DNA of 40,745 bases from Patescibacteria group bacterium (GCA_018816805.1 JAHIVE010000016.1:1-40745); one strand, 5' to 3'. Positions 1 through 8,056 are shown, counted from the first letter of the stretch. Numbers and translations: made by a program. The notes: a model not told the origin generated them from the letters alone.

Positions 1-1224
1 CCTTGATTCTCCCAAAATATCCTCCTGACTAACCTTAAAATGCCGTGCAACAATCTCCACAACATCATCTGAAGAAGTAGGCTTATTGGAAGGCATCTCT
101 TGATACGAATCCATACCCTGAATTGCATCCGCCTTTCGTAATTTTTTTAAAATACTAGCCACACTTCTAACAGTAGGAGTTGATTGTTCCAGTTGCGCCT
201 GTGCAATTGCCTGCATCAAAACTCCCTCCAATTCACGAACAGAAGAATGAACATTCATGGCAATAAACTCTAAAACATCCGGATCAATTAAAATTTCATA
301 CTCCATACATTTACTATGCAAAATTGCCAAACGCGTCTCATAATCTGGGAAAGCAACATCCACAATCATACCCATCTCAAACCTGCTCACAAGCCTGTCT
401 TTCAAAACGGAAAGCTCCTTTGGCGCCCGGTCTGAACTAATAATTATCTGCTTGTTGTTGTCATAAAGCTCATTGAAAGTGTGAAAAAACTCCTCCTGCG
501 TCATCTCTTTATTCGCCAAAAACTGAATATCATCAATAATCAAACAATCCACTTTTCGGTAACGGTCTTTAAATGCCTTTGAATTCCGTTTCCCAATCGC
601 CTCAATAATCTCATTTGTAAAACGTTCACTGGTTATGTAAACAACCACCTTATCCGGATTTCTACTTAAAATTTCATTTCCAATGGCTTGCAAAAGATGG
701 GTTTTCCCAAGACCCACACCGCCATAAATAAAAAGCGGATTGTACATAGAACCTGGACTATTAGCGACAGCCGTACACGCCGCATGCGCCAACCTGTTAT
801 TCTGGCCCACAACAAAATTTGCGAGCCTGTATTTTGGATTCAAACATTTACTTGCAACGCCCTCCACCAACTTAACTTCCTGCTTATTTGGCAATTTGCG
901 AACTTTTTTATCATCTTTAAAAAATTTTGTCACATCAATAGCGCGCATGTCATCCGGCAAACTCAGTTTTGGATCCACTTCAAACTGAACTTCATTCACA
1001 GCAGGATTAATAGTCCTAATTGCATCCACCAAACTCCCATTTAATTTTTGCTCCAACCAGTCCTTTGCATACACATTCGGCACACCAATCACTAAAAGAC
1101 CTTCCTTAAATGAAAGTACCGCCGTATTTTGAAACCAGGTCAAAAAGTGCGGCCTTTTCACTTCTCCTTGAACTTTCTCAAGGACCTGAAGCCAAAGATC
1201 ACGCTCTGAAATTGCCGTGGTCAT
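1..1224 (-). CDS. dnaA: Chromosomal replication initiator DnaA (C-terminus cut off by window edge)
   Basis: DnaA is the AAA+ ATPase that melts the replication origin and loads the helicase. Reading the minus strand from the ATG at 1224 gives 408 codons with no stop before position 1. The N-terminal helicase-interaction domain carries a WLQVLEKV-type start. The AAA+ domain has Walker A (GGVGLGKTHL), Walker B (LIIDDIQFL) and the arginine-rich SSDRAPKEL segment. The last visible residues (RHFKVSQEDILGESR) are the beginning of the DNA-binding domain IV, so only about the last 50-60 residues are missing. There is no Shine-Dalgarno sequence before the ATG. A promoter-like pair lies just upstream. 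The upstream neighbour on the same strand is rseP, which is unusual because dnaA normally heads its own cluster with dnaN. Confidence 0.95.
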   Translation of the reverse strand, partial: MTTAISERDLWLQVLEKVQGEVKRPHFLTWFQNTAVLSFKEGLLVIGVPNVYAKDWLEQKLNGSLVDAIRTINPAVNEVQFEVDPKLSLPDDMRAIDVTKFFKDDKKVRKLPNKQEVKLVEGVASKCLNPKYRLANFVVGQNNRLAHAACTAVANSPGSMYNPLFIYGGVGLGKTHLLQAIGNEILSRNPDKVVVYITSERFTNEIIEAIGKRNSKAFKDRYRKVDCLIIDDIQFLANKEMTQEEFFHTFNELYDNNKQIIISSDRAPKELSVLKDRLVSRFEMGMIVDVAFPDYETRLAILHSKCMEYEILIDPDVLEFIAMNVHSSVRELEGVLMQAIAQAQLEQSTPTVRSVASILKKLRKADAIQGMDSYQEMPSNKPTSSDDVVEIVARHFKVSQEDILGESR

Positions 1225-1250
1225 AATATGCGGGGCAAAAGTGGATTTTC

Positions 1251-1279
1251 ATATTAGATCCCACCCTCAGCACGAGCAA
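1251..1279 (-). promoter_or_regulatory. Putative dnaA promoter
   Basis: On the minus strand TTGCTC (1274-1279) and TAATAT (1251-1256) are separated by exactly 17 bases. The predicted transcript start is near 1244, giving a leader of about 20 nt before the dnaA ATG. The match is seen in the sequence; activity is inferred. Confidence 0.4.
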
Positions 1280-1344
1280 GCAATTCCAAAAATATTCCTT
1301 TGACAGACATCTTAATATGTAAGTCTCACACTATTATCGAAATC

Positions 1345-2931
1345 TTAAAACAAATTTATGACGTCATTAAACGTAATGTAGAGCAAGAAACAAATTAAAA
1401 AGAAGAACCCAACATTATGGATAAATCCCTCAATTTTTGGATCCGCTTTTTTCCCACTCACAGCTTGGAAAAGAATAAAAAACAATCTACCTCCATCCAA
1501 AGCTGGCAAAGGTAAAATGTTTATAACCCCCAAACTAAGCGACAACAAAGCAACAAAACGAATCAATGCCGCAAAACCTGCCTGAATGGTAACGAAAGTC
1601 ATTTGTGCAATTCCAACCGGCCCGGAAACTCCATCCGGAACCGCTCCACCGCTTACAAAATTCCCAAGCACATTAACAAACATGACAGCAGTCAATTTGC
1701 CAAGTCTCCACATTTCTTTGACCGCAACCACCGGTGCACTAATTCCATGCTGTTCTTTTTCAAATCCAGTTAAAGAATGTGGCACATATGACTTATAAAA
1801 AGATAAATCACCAAAATATGGCAACTGATCAGACAAGACCACTCCAATCAAACCATCTTCCCCAAAAGGAATATTAAGCTCCTTAACCTCACCATTTCTC
1901 AATATTGTATATTTCACAGAACTTGCTGAACTGCCTTTAGTCATCTCAATAATCTTAGCTGCATCCAAAACCTCCTCCCCATTTATAGCCGTAACTTGAT
2001 CACCGGACTGAATGCCCGCCTTCTCAGCTGTAGAACCAGGCATAACATTATTTACAACAGGATATTTCTCCTCAAATTTCATACCTTTAATCACAAACTC
2101 ACCCTCACCCGGCCTAAAAAACGTCAAATCAACCTGATTTGACGCAGACAAAGACGAAAAAATATCATCCTCAGCAAAAATTTCTTTTCCATTAACCTGA
2201 ATAAGAACGTCTCCAGTATTTAAATATGAAGCAAAAATAGAATCTGCATTTTCTAAATACACAAACCTATCCAAATAAAGTGGCTGAAAAGTTAAATTCT
2301 CAAGCTGAGTGCCTGTCAAAGTTTCCACTCTAACTCCACCATCCACACCCTTAACCTTAACTGTCACAGAACTACCACCCTCCTCAAGATCAGAAACCAA
2401 TGTCTCAAAACTCTCAATACTTAAAATTGGACTGCCGTCATTCAGAGTCAAAATCACATCGCCCTTTTGTAAAGCAGAATCAGAAGACTCAGTGACAGTA
2501 ATGCCGGGCTCAACATGCACAGTCCCATCTGAAATTGCACTCATAAAATCTTTCTCATCAACAATTAACGGCTCAATTCCAACCAAAAACCCAAAAGTCA
2601 AAAGTACAAATGCAAGGAGAAAATTCATAACCACACCTGCAACAACAACCCAAGCTTGCACCCTTAGTGACTGATTGAAAATATTTCTCTTACTTTTTTT
2701 CCCAACACTCGGATCCTCACCCAGCATCCTCACAAATCCTCCAAAAGGAATCCAGTTGATAGAATAAATAGTCTCTCCTTTCTTTATCCCCCAAATCCGC
2801 GGCGGCAAACCAAAACCAAACTCTTCAACCTTAATACCCGCTTTTTTTGCAGCCCAAAAATGCCCCAATTCATGAATTAAAATTATGACAGAAAAAATTA
2901 CAAGAAAAGCGACAATCCTAAGAAAAAACAT
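1345..2931 (-). CDS. rseP: RseP-type site-2 zinc metalloprotease
   Basis: This is an intramembrane M50 metalloprotease that cleaves membrane-bound substrates such as anti-sigma factors or signal-peptide remnants. The catalytic HELGH motif is at residues 20-24 inside the first membrane segment. The third zinc ligand region, LDGGR, is at about residue 479 inside a C-terminal membrane segment. Between them lie PDZ-like regions; the clearest is around residues 290-360 (VMPGSTAEKAGIQSGDQV), and a more degenerate one sits near residues 140-200. At 528 aa it is longer than E. coli RseP (450 aa) because of the expanded periplasmic PDZ region. It starts 3 bp after the frr stop codon, so it is probably co-transcribed with pyrH and frr. 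The uppS, cdsA and dxr genes that normally separate frr from rseP are missing here. Confidence 0.93.
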   Translation of the reverse strand: MFFLRIVAFLVIFSVIILIHELGHFWAAKKAGIKVEEFGFGLPPRIWGIKKGETIYSINWIPFGGFVRMLGEDPSVGKKSKRNIFNQSLRVQAWVVVAGVVMNFLLAFVLLTFGFLVGIEPLIVDEKDFMSAISDGTVHVEPGITVTESSDSALQKGDVILTLNDGSPILSIESFETLVSDLEEGGSSVTVKVKGVDGGVRVETLTGTQLENLTFQPLYLDRFVYLENADSIFASYLNTGDVLIQVNGKEIFAEDDIFSSLSASNQVDLTFFRPGEGEFVIKGMKFEEKYPVVNNVMPGSTAEKAGIQSGDQVTAINGEEVLDAAKIIEMTKGSSASSVKYTILRNGEVKELNIPFGEDGLIGVVLSDQLPYFGDLSFYKSYVPHSLTGFEKEQHGISAPVVAVKEMWRLGKLTAVMFVNVLGNFVSGGAVPDGVSGPVGIAQMTFVTIQAGFAALIRFVALLSLSLGVINILPLPALDGGRLFFILFQAVSGKKADPKIEGFIHNVGFFFLICFLLYITFNDVINLF

Positions 2932-2934
2932 GTC

Positions 2935-3489
2935 TTAAATTTTCATTATTAATTCTTCTTTCTTCTTTGCAAGTTCAGTGATCTTTGTATTTAGCTCATC
3001 TGTCTTTTCTTGAATCTGCTTCTCAGCTCGTGAACGCTCATCTTCACGGATTTCTTTCTCATGTTCCATTTTTTTCAGCGCATTGATGGCCTCATGTCTG
3101 GCATTGCGAACGGAAATCTTTGCTTCCTCCGCAAGTTGCCCTACAACCTTGACCAAATCGCGTCTTCTCTCCTCTGTCAGAGGCGGAATTGCCAAAATAA
3201 CCGCAAGTCCATTATTTACAGGATTCAAATTCAAGTCTGACTCACGAATAGCTTTTTCCACCGCAGCAAGAATTGATTTATCCCAAGGTTGAATCTGCAC
3301 TGTCTTGGCATCCGGAACACTAATTGACGCAACCGCTTTAACCGGTTGCATGGTCCCGTAGGATTCCACCATTAAATTCTCAACCAAACCGGAAGACGCT
3401 CTACCAACCTGAAGCGAAGTAAATTCATCTTCTAAATGTGAAATGGCCTTTGTGGCCTCTGTTGTCATTTTTTGAACTACTGATTGCAT
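2935..3489 (-). CDS. frr: Ribosome recycling factor
   Basis: RRF splits post-termination ribosomes together with EF-G. The 184-aa product has the usual family length (about 185). It has the expected two-domain pattern: a long helical bundle starting with TTEATKAISHLEDEF, the conserved core LQVGRASSGLVENL, the PLTEERRRDLVK segment, and a charged helix ending in ELAKKKEELIMKI. It follows pyrH by about 10 bp and precedes rseP by 3 bp. This preserves the widespread pyrH-frr order and indicates one transcript. No Shine-Dalgarno sequence is visible; the bases before the ATG are almost all A and T. Confidence 0.96.
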   Translation of the reverse strand: MQSVVQKMTTEATKAISHLEDEFTSLQVGRASSGLVENLMVESYGTMQPVKAVASISVPDAKTVQIQPWDKSILAAVEKAIRESDLNLNPVNNGLAVILAIPPLTEERRRDLVKVVGQLAEEAKISVRNARHEAINALKKMEHEKEIREDERSRAEKQIQEKTDELNTKITELAKKKEELIMKI

Positions 3490-3499
3490 TGAAATAAAA

Positions 3500-4204
3500 T
3501 TAATAAATTAAAGAACCGATTTTTTTACCTTTAACGGTTGCGAGCATATTACCTTCAACCTGAAGATTAAACACATGTACTTTTAACGAATTTTCCTTAC
3601 AAAGTACAATTGATGCCAAATCCATAACCTGAAGTTCTCTGTCCAAAACCTCATCATATGAAATTTTGTCATAAAACTTTGCGCCTTTGTGTTTTTTAGG
3701 ATCTTTATCATAAACTCCATCAACTTTAGTCGCCTTCAGTAAAACATCACATTCAAGCTCCAAAGCCCGGAGTGCTGCCGTTGTATCCGTTGTAAAATAA
3801 GGATTTCCGGTGCCTCCACCACAAACAACAACATACTTTTTATCCAAAAGCTTCTTACCCCGAACCGGCGCATAAGGCATAGCAAAATAATCATCAGAAT
3901 GCGGCGCCAACGCATGCGCATTGACCCCAATTGACCTAAGCGCCTCCGCCAAAAGTCTGGCATTCATAATAGTAGCCATCATCCCAATTGCATCAGAAGA
4001 ACTTCGCGGAATTTTAAGCGACTTATTATCCCTAAATCTCCAAAAATTCCCACCACCAACCACAATCGCAACCTGCACCCCGGTCTTCGCCACAGCCTTA
4101 ACTTCCTTACAAATTTTCATAACCGAATCAGGATCCGCCCCAACTCCGTCACTACCTCCCAAAACCTCACCCGAAAGCTTGATCATTACCCTTTTATAAG
4201 CCAT
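3500..4204 (-). CDS. pyrH: Uridylate kinase (UMP kinase)
   Basis: PyrH phosphorylates UMP to UDP in pyrimidine nucleotide synthesis. It belongs to the amino-acid-kinase fold, not the NMP-kinase fold. Family signatures are MIKLSGEVLGG at the N-terminus, VVGGGNFWR for nucleotide binding, GMMATIMNA, and VVCGGGTGNPYFTTDTTAALRA. I chose the ATG at 4204 (MAYKRVMIKL), giving 234 aa, the usual PyrH length. An in-frame upstream ATG would add 31 unrelated hydrophobic residues and would lie inside the preceding gene. The chosen start is separated by one base from the stop codon of that gene (4206), consistent with translational coupling. Confidence 0.96.
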   Translation of the reverse strand: MAYKRVMIKLSGEVLGGSDGVGADPDSVMKICKEVKAVAKTGVQVAIVVGGGNFWRFRDNKSLKIPRSSSDAIGMMATIMNARLLAEALRSIGVNAHALAPHSDDYFAMPYAPVRGKKLLDKKYVVVCGGGTGNPYFTTDTTAALRALELECDVLLKATKVDGVYDKDPKKHKGAKFYDKISYDEVLDRELQVMDLASIVLCKENSLKVHVFNLQVEGNMLATVKGKKIGSLIY

Positions 4205-4205
4205 A

Positions 4206-4541
4206 TCAGAAAATAAAATAAGCAATAAAAATTCCAACCACAACACCTGCCAAAACCAAAATTGGCCCGCGCGTTTTTGGAGAAATACCCCTGGCATTCG
4301 CCAGATCTGTAAGCAAATTTGTACTCATAATCACTTCTTCATCTTTATTGCGCTCCACCACATCAATAAAACTATGGTTCGCAACCAACGTCACAAACCT
4401 GTCAAAAGTAATCTTAACATAATTCGACGCATCTACATTAGCGCTTCCGCGCCCTCTTCCCTCATCAATCTGTGACTTCTTAAAATCAACCTCATCAGCA
4501 GCACCGTTATCTGTTTCATCAGGGAGGAATATGTCATCCAT
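4206..4541 (-). CDS. Small C-terminally anchored membrane protein of unknown function
   Basis: The 111-aa product begins with an acidic, probably disordered stretch (MDDIFLPDETDNGAADEVD). It continues with a mixed soluble region and ends with one hydrophobic segment (GPILVLAGVVVGIFIAYFIF, about residues 92-111) that could be a tail anchor facing the cytoplasm. I do not recognise the family. It sits one base upstream of pyrH on the same strand and probably shares the pyrH-frr-rseP transcript. That association is the only hint to its job. Confidence 0.75.
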   Translation of the reverse strand: MDDIFLPDETDNGAADEVDFKKSQIDEGRGRGSANVDASNYVKITFDRFVTLVANHSFIDVVERNKDEEVIMSTNLLTDLANARGISPKTRGPILVLAGVVVGIFIAYFIF

Positions 4542-4600
4542 AAGGCGTGATTAAATCACCCTTATCTTACGCGAAAGGAATTGAAAAGAAAAGCCCCCAC

Positions 4601-5416
4601 TTAGGAAATTACATGACCAATTTGTTCTGCAATTGTCATTAAAAATTTCAGATCCTTATCATTATTCTCATCACATAGTTCAACCGTTAAAATCGCTACA
4701 ATCTGACCTTTCAAATTATGAATTGATACAAAAGCCGTTCCTTTTTTAATTAAATATGCCGGTGCATCGTCCATATTTAACTGACTGGCCATATCAGGAA
4801 CCATCATTTGAATTTCCATAACCTTATCCGCACCCATATTTGGATGAGAAAACTGTGGCAAGCCATCCATTCCAAAAATTACCATAGTGTCGCATTCAAG
4901 CACCTCACTGAGCCTTGCAAAAACACTCTGCATCATAAACTGACGATCACCTCTATATTCATGAAGAATTTCCGTCATTTCATAAACCGCCAATAGTCTA
5001 TTATTCATTACAGCAATTCTTGAGTTCAAACCCTGCATAATCCCAAGCAAAATACCTGTTGATGCCTCTGCATCTTTCTTAACCATTCGTCTAAAACTAT
5101 CCGGTGAAAGTTTTAAAAGCTCACAATCTGCCAAAGCAGTTATGGATGCAGTTCGAGCAGACGCAGAAATCAAAGAATTTTCACCAAAGAAATCTCCTTC
5201 TTTCAAAACTGCAAGTTCCCTTTCTTCTCCGTTAGCCATACTTTTAGAAACCCTAACAGACCCACTCACAATATAATAAAAATCTTGTGTTGCATCTCCC
5301 TCTTTTAATGCTACCTGACCGGCTGGCAAAGAAGTTCTTTCCCAAAATTCCTCTCCTCCAAACATTTCCAAAACCCCCGGATCAGACAAATTGATAAAAT
5401 TCTTTTTTATTTTCAT
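4601..5416 (-). CDS. Cyclic-nucleotide-binding domain protein with C-terminal GAF-like domain, no DNA-binding domain
   Basis: Residues about 15-130 form a Crp-type cyclic-nucleotide-binding domain. It includes PAGQVALKEGDATQDFYYIV, the glycine-rich phosphate-binding cassette GDFFGENSLIS, and an arginine-containing ARTASI segment, as in cAMP binders. A helical linker (about 130-165) follows. The C-terminal region (about 165-271) resembles a GAF sensor domain (ILTVELCDEN, FLMTIAEQIGHVIS). There is no helix-turn-helix, so this is not a transcription factor of the CRP class. Its ATG overlaps the pilT stop codon in an ATGA arrangement, so the two are translationally coupled. The inferred role is a nucleotide-responsive regulator of the pilus retraction machinery. 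Confidence 0.8.
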   Translation of the reverse strand: MKIKKNFINLSDPGVLEMFGGEEFWERTSLPAGQVALKEGDATQDFYYIVSGSVRVSKSMANGEERELAVLKEGDFFGENSLISASARTASITALADCELLKLSPDSFRRMVKKDAEASTGILLGIMQGLNSRIAVMNNRLLAVYEMTEILHEYRGDRQFMMQSVFARLSEVLECDTMVIFGMDGLPQFSHPNMGADKVMEIQMMVPDMASQLNMDDAPAYLIKKGTAFVSIHNLKGQIVAILTVELCDENNDKDLKFLMTIAEQIGHVIS

Positions 5417-6477
5417 TTTCCTGAAGCTAAATTAGAAATAAATTCCGGATCATGAGCTTTCGCCATCATCACATCCTCTGAAATTCGACCCTGCCTATAA
5501 AGGTCCACAAGTGCCATATCTAAAGTTTGCATCCCTGCATCTTTACCAATTTGCATCATTGAATAAATTTGATGCGTATTTCCTTCCTTTATAAGGTTAG
5601 TGATAGCATCATTTCTAACAAGAATTTCAAGTGCCGCAGCGCGTGACTTTCCATCTGCAGTAATAATCAAATTCTGCGCCACTACTCCAATCAAAGTAGT
5701 AGAAAGTTGCGAACGAATCTGTTGTTGCTGATGAGGAGGGAACACGTCAATCATACGATCAACCGTTTGTGCCGCATCTTGAGTATGAAGCGTAGCCAAA
5801 ACCAAGTGACCTGTTTCAGCTAAAGTAATAGCCGCTGCAATAGTCTCAAGATCACGCATTTCACCCACCAAAATCACATCCGGATCTTGCCTGAGCGCAC
5901 TTCTGATTGCAGTTGGAAAAGATTCTGTGTGAAGTCCAACCTCACGTTGAGTAATCAAAGCATTTTTTGATTCATGTACAAACTCAATAGGATCTTCAAT
6001 TGTAATAATATGAGCTCTTCTTGAATTGTTTATCTCGTTAAGCATCGCAGCCAAAGTAGTCGACTTACCGCTACCGGTAGGACCAGTAACAACCACCAAA
6101 CCACGATTTCTCTTAGTGAAATCTTTAATAATAGGAGGAAAACCAAGACTATCAAGAGTTGGAATTTGATGAGGAATACTTCTAAACGCAATAGCCGGTC
6201 CATCAATTTCTTGAAAAACGTTTACACGGAAGCGTCCCACGCCCATTACGGCATAAGAACCATCTATTTCCTGTTTCTCCTGAAATTGTGCAAATTTCTT
6301 TTCACCTAAAACCTGCAAAGCCACTTCATCAATAATCTGAGTGGTTATCACGTCGGCATTCTGCATTTCATACAAATTACCCTCAGTAAGCCTCACAATA
6401 GGCACTCGCCCAACTTTAAGGTGAAGGTCCGGAGACCCGCTTTCAGCTACCTGTTTTAAATATGCATGAATGTCCAT
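5413..6477 (-). CDS. pilT: Type IV pilus retraction ATPase PilT
   Basis: PilT is the hexameric secretion ATPase that depolymerises type IV pili. The 354-aa length is typical. Walker A (GPTGSGKST) is at residues 132-140. The Asp box (ITIEDPIEFVH), the Walker B region (DPDVILVGEMRD) and the His box (GHLVLATLHTQDA) are all present. The N-terminal PAS-like subdomain begins with the PilT-type SGSPDLHLKVGRVPIVR segment. The C-terminal segment contains a canonical SMMQIGKDAGMQTLD motif used by PilT rather than PilB. It is the third gene of a four-gene minus-strand unit with two small unknown genes upstream and a cNMP/GAF sensor downstream. No pilin or assembly genes are in the window. Confidence 0.95.
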   Translation of the reverse strand: MDIHAYLKQVAESGSPDLHLKVGRVPIVRLTEGNLYEMQNADVITTQIIDEVALQVLGEKKFAQFQEKQEIDGSYAVMGVGRFRVNVFQEIDGPAIAFRSIPHQIPTLDSLGFPPIIKDFTKRNRGLVVVTGPTGSGKSTTLAAMLNEINNSRRAHIITIEDPIEFVHESKNALITQREVGLHTESFPTAIRSALRQDPDVILVGEMRDLETIAAAITLAETGHLVLATLHTQDAAQTVDRMIDVFPPHQQQQIRSQLSTTLIGVVAQNLIITADGKSRAAALEILVRNDAITNLIKEGNTHQIYSMMQIGKDAGMQTLDMALVDLYRQGRISEDVMMAKAHDPEFISNLASGK

Positions 6478-6483
6478 GTAGTT

Positions 6484-6750
6484 TTAGTTATTAAGATTTT
6501 CTTCAGCACTCATCTGATGCCAAAGTGCGAATTTTTGATTAATAAGCATCTCTTTTCTGAGCGCCTCCTCTTTGATGCCTGCTTGCTCCTTAACATGAGC
6601 CTCAGACTCATCTCTCAAATCTGCAAAAAGTTCTTTTGCCGCCTCCGGATCCACTTCGGAAGCCTTTTCAATCAATCTATTAACCTCATCAAAACCTTCA
6701 GGTAAATCTTCATTTTCAGGCTCAAAATTTTCCATTTTTTCCAAATTCAT
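6484..6750 (-). CDS. Small acidic helical protein of unknown function, pilT-linked
   Basis: The 88-aa product is rich in Glu, Ala and Asn and predicted by eye to be almost entirely helical. It has no membrane segment, no cysteines and no motif I recognise. Its ATG overlaps the upstream gene's stop codon by one base (TAATG), and its stop is 6 bp before pilT. It therefore belongs to the pilT transcript and is probably translated by coupling. It may be an accessory of the pilus ATPase, which is inferred from context only. Confidence 0.7.
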   Translation of the reverse strand: MNLEKMENFEPENEDLPEGFDEVNRLIEKASEVDPEAAKELFADLRDESEAHVKEQAGIKEEALRKEMLINQKFALWHQMSAEENLNN

Positions 6751-7049
6751 TATTGCTTTTGGTTATCCAATAAGGTTTCAGCTCTCAGTTTCAGCTTTTC
6801 AAGAACTCGGGCATAGTTCGAATGACTAATGGCCAATTTTCTCTGTTCTTCATCCTTTACGTCTTTTTTCATAGAAAGTTCCTCCTCAAGCATCAAAATA
6901 AGCTCATCAATCTGTTCTTCACTTAAGTCGGAAAGCACGTCTTGCCACTTTCCAGTAGTAATATCAAACCTGGCTTTAACCGCTTCGCTCTGTGGAATAA
7001 GCTCTCTGAGCTTCTCAATTTTCGAACCTTTGCCGTAATAGAAATTCAT
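6750..7049 (-). CDS. Small charged protein of unknown function, first gene of the pilT unit
   Basis: The soluble product of about 99 aa has an acidic helical middle (EEQIDELILMLEEEL) and a basic helical C-terminus. I do not recognise the family. An in-frame ATG at 7070 gives 7 more residues. However, a strong promoter (TTGAAA-17-TATAAT) ends only 2 bases before that ATG, so the transcript should begin at about 7066, inside or after it. I therefore chose the next ATG at 7049 (MNFYYGKGSK), which gives a leader of about 16 nt. It is followed directly by the 88-aa gene, pilT and the cNMP/GAF gene. Confidence 0.68.
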   Translation of the reverse strand: MNFYYGKGSKIEKLRELIPQSEAVKARFDITTGKWQDVLSDLSEEQIDELILMLEEELSMKKDVKDEEQRKLAISHSNYARVLEKLKLRAETLLDNQKQ

Positions 7050-7072
7050 TTTTGACGCATTTAAATCCATTA

Positions 7073-7101
7073 ATTATAGCAAAAAACGGCATTTTTTTCA
7101 A
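7073..7101 (-). promoter_or_regulatory. Promoter of the pilT transcription unit
   Basis: On the minus strand TTGAAA (7096-7101) and a perfect TATAAT (7073-7078) are separated by 17 bases. This is one of the best promoter matches in the window. Its position forces either a nearly leaderless message or use of the ATG at 7049. Confidence 0.7.
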
Positions 7102-7152
7102 GTGAAGCGGAGCATAAACCAACAAATTATACCACAAAACAAATCCGAGCTA

Positions 7153-7181
7153 TTGACAAGTCCCGCGGTTCGCAGTAAAAT
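7153..7181 (+). promoter_or_regulatory. Promoter of the LysE leader or small RNA
   Basis: A perfect TTGACA (7153-7158) and TAAAAT (7176-7181) are separated by 17 bases. The predicted transcript start is near 7188, about 150 bases before the LysE ATG. The pilT promoter, about 50 bp away, points the opposite way, so this is a divergent promoter region. Confidence 0.7.
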
Positions 7182-7187
7182 TCCCTC

Positions 7188-7326
7188 GAATTCCAAAAAA
7201 TATGTTTATTCACACTCAAAATAACGCTCAACTTAAAAACAACCAAATGAGGTTGGGCGTCTTGTGTGCATAAAAATATTTAAAGGATCACACCTAAAGC
7301 GCTCACCTTCCCGAGCGTCTTTTTTT
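7188..7326 (+). ncRNA. Structured leader (attenuator/riboswitch candidate) or small RNA upstream of LysE gene
   Basis: Between a strong promoter and a terminator that ends 14 bases before the LysE ATG lies a folded RNA of about 140 nt. ACGCTCAAC (7224-7232) pairs with GTTGGGCGT (7252-7260), and CACAC (7211-7215) pairs with GTGTG (7264-7268) to close the hairpin. Competing pairings exist: the same GTGTG can pair with a second CACAC (7289-7293), and ACGCTC (7224-7229) is also perfectly complementary to GAGCGT (7313-7318) of the terminator stem. Mutually exclusive stems plus a terminator are the hallmark of transcription attenuation. A free-standing small RNA is the alternative. I do not recognise a known riboswitch class. 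Confidence 0.5.
7299..7326 (+). terminator. Intrinsic terminator just before the LysE gene
   Basis: Stem GCGCTC (7299-7304) pairs with GAGCGT (7313-7318), with one G-U pair and an 8-base loop, and is followed by a run of seven T (7320-7326). It lies upstream of the gene rather than downstream, so it either ends a small RNA or works as an attenuator. Confidence 0.65.
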
Positions 7327-7339
7327 AACAAACTTTATT

Positions 7340-7954
7340 ATGATTTTATTTCTACTAAAAGGCATATCAATCGGCTTCACAATGATGCTGGCAATCGGCC
7401 CAATTTCAATGCTTTGCATAGCAAAAACCATTGAAAAAGGCAGACTCACCGGACTCGCAATAGGTTTGGGAGCCGCAACAGCAGACGGAATTTACAGCTT
7501 TATTGCCGTTTTTGGCCTGACATTCATCACAAGTTTCCTAACAAAATACATTTTATTTATCCAACTCATAGGCGGCGCCTTCCTGATTTATTTGGGAATA
7601 AAAATGTTCTTTTCCAAACCAAGTACAAAAAAAATAATCTTAGCGGAAACGGACTTTCTAAAAAGTTATTTCAGCACCCTTTTCCTCACCCTCACAAGCC
7701 CAATGACAATACTATTATTCATGACAATTTTTGCCGGTCTTGGAATTATTTCAACCTCAAACAGCGACTACCTAAGCAGCGGCAGCCTTGTTCTTGGCGT
7801 TTTCCTTGGCTCAGTTCTATTCTACCTGATGCTAATAACCCTCACCAACTTTTTCCGAACAAAAATGACCCCAAAACACCTACATTTCGGTAGCAAAATC
7901 TCCGGAATCATAATCTGCACTTTTGGGATCATCTCAGTCGCAAACCTTTTCTAA
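7340..7954 (+). CDS. LysE/RhtB-family amino-acid exporter
   Basis: This is an inner-membrane exporter of the LysE superfamily, which expels amino acids or related metabolites. The 204-aa length and six hydrophobic segments fit the family. The N-terminal signature is GISIGFTMMLAIGPISMLCI, where GP in the first helix is diagnostic. It is followed by a GLAIGLGAATADGIYSF segment and the third-helix GGAFLIYLGIKMF motif. The substrate cannot be told from sequence. The ATG has no Shine-Dalgarno sequence and follows a terminator by 14 bases, suggesting that read-through controls expression. It is an isolated plus-strand gene between two minus-strand units. Confidence 0.88.
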   Translation: MILFLLKGISIGFTMMLAIGPISMLCIAKTIEKGRLTGLAIGLGAATADGIYSFIAVFGLTFITSFLTKYILFIQLIGGAFLIYLGIKMFFSKPSTKKIILAETDFLKSYFSTLFLTLTSPMTILLFMTIFAGLGIISTSNSDYLSSGSLVLGVFLGSVLFYLMLITLTNFFRTKMTPKHLHFGSKISGIIICTFGIISVANLF

Positions 7955-7997
7955 CGAATTTACAAACCCGCCTTTCATTCCCTACTTCAGAGAAGCA

Positions 7998-8017
7998 AAG
8001 TCTCCGCGCGGAGACTT
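7998..8017. repeat. Perfect 20-bp palindrome
   Basis: AAGTCTCCGC is followed directly by its reverse complement. It lies 43 bases after the LysE stop codon. It has no T-run on either side, so it is not a standard terminator. It could be a protein-binding site or an RNA-stabilising hairpin. Confidence 0.5.
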
Positions 8018-8056
8018 AAAACAAAAGAAAACAATTTTCCATTATGAAACGTAAAA

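Noticed and set aside
1225..1344. Origin of replication between dnaA and rseP
   Set aside because: Only one loose match to a DnaA box (TTATCGAAA) and no AT-rich unwinding repeats; not enough.
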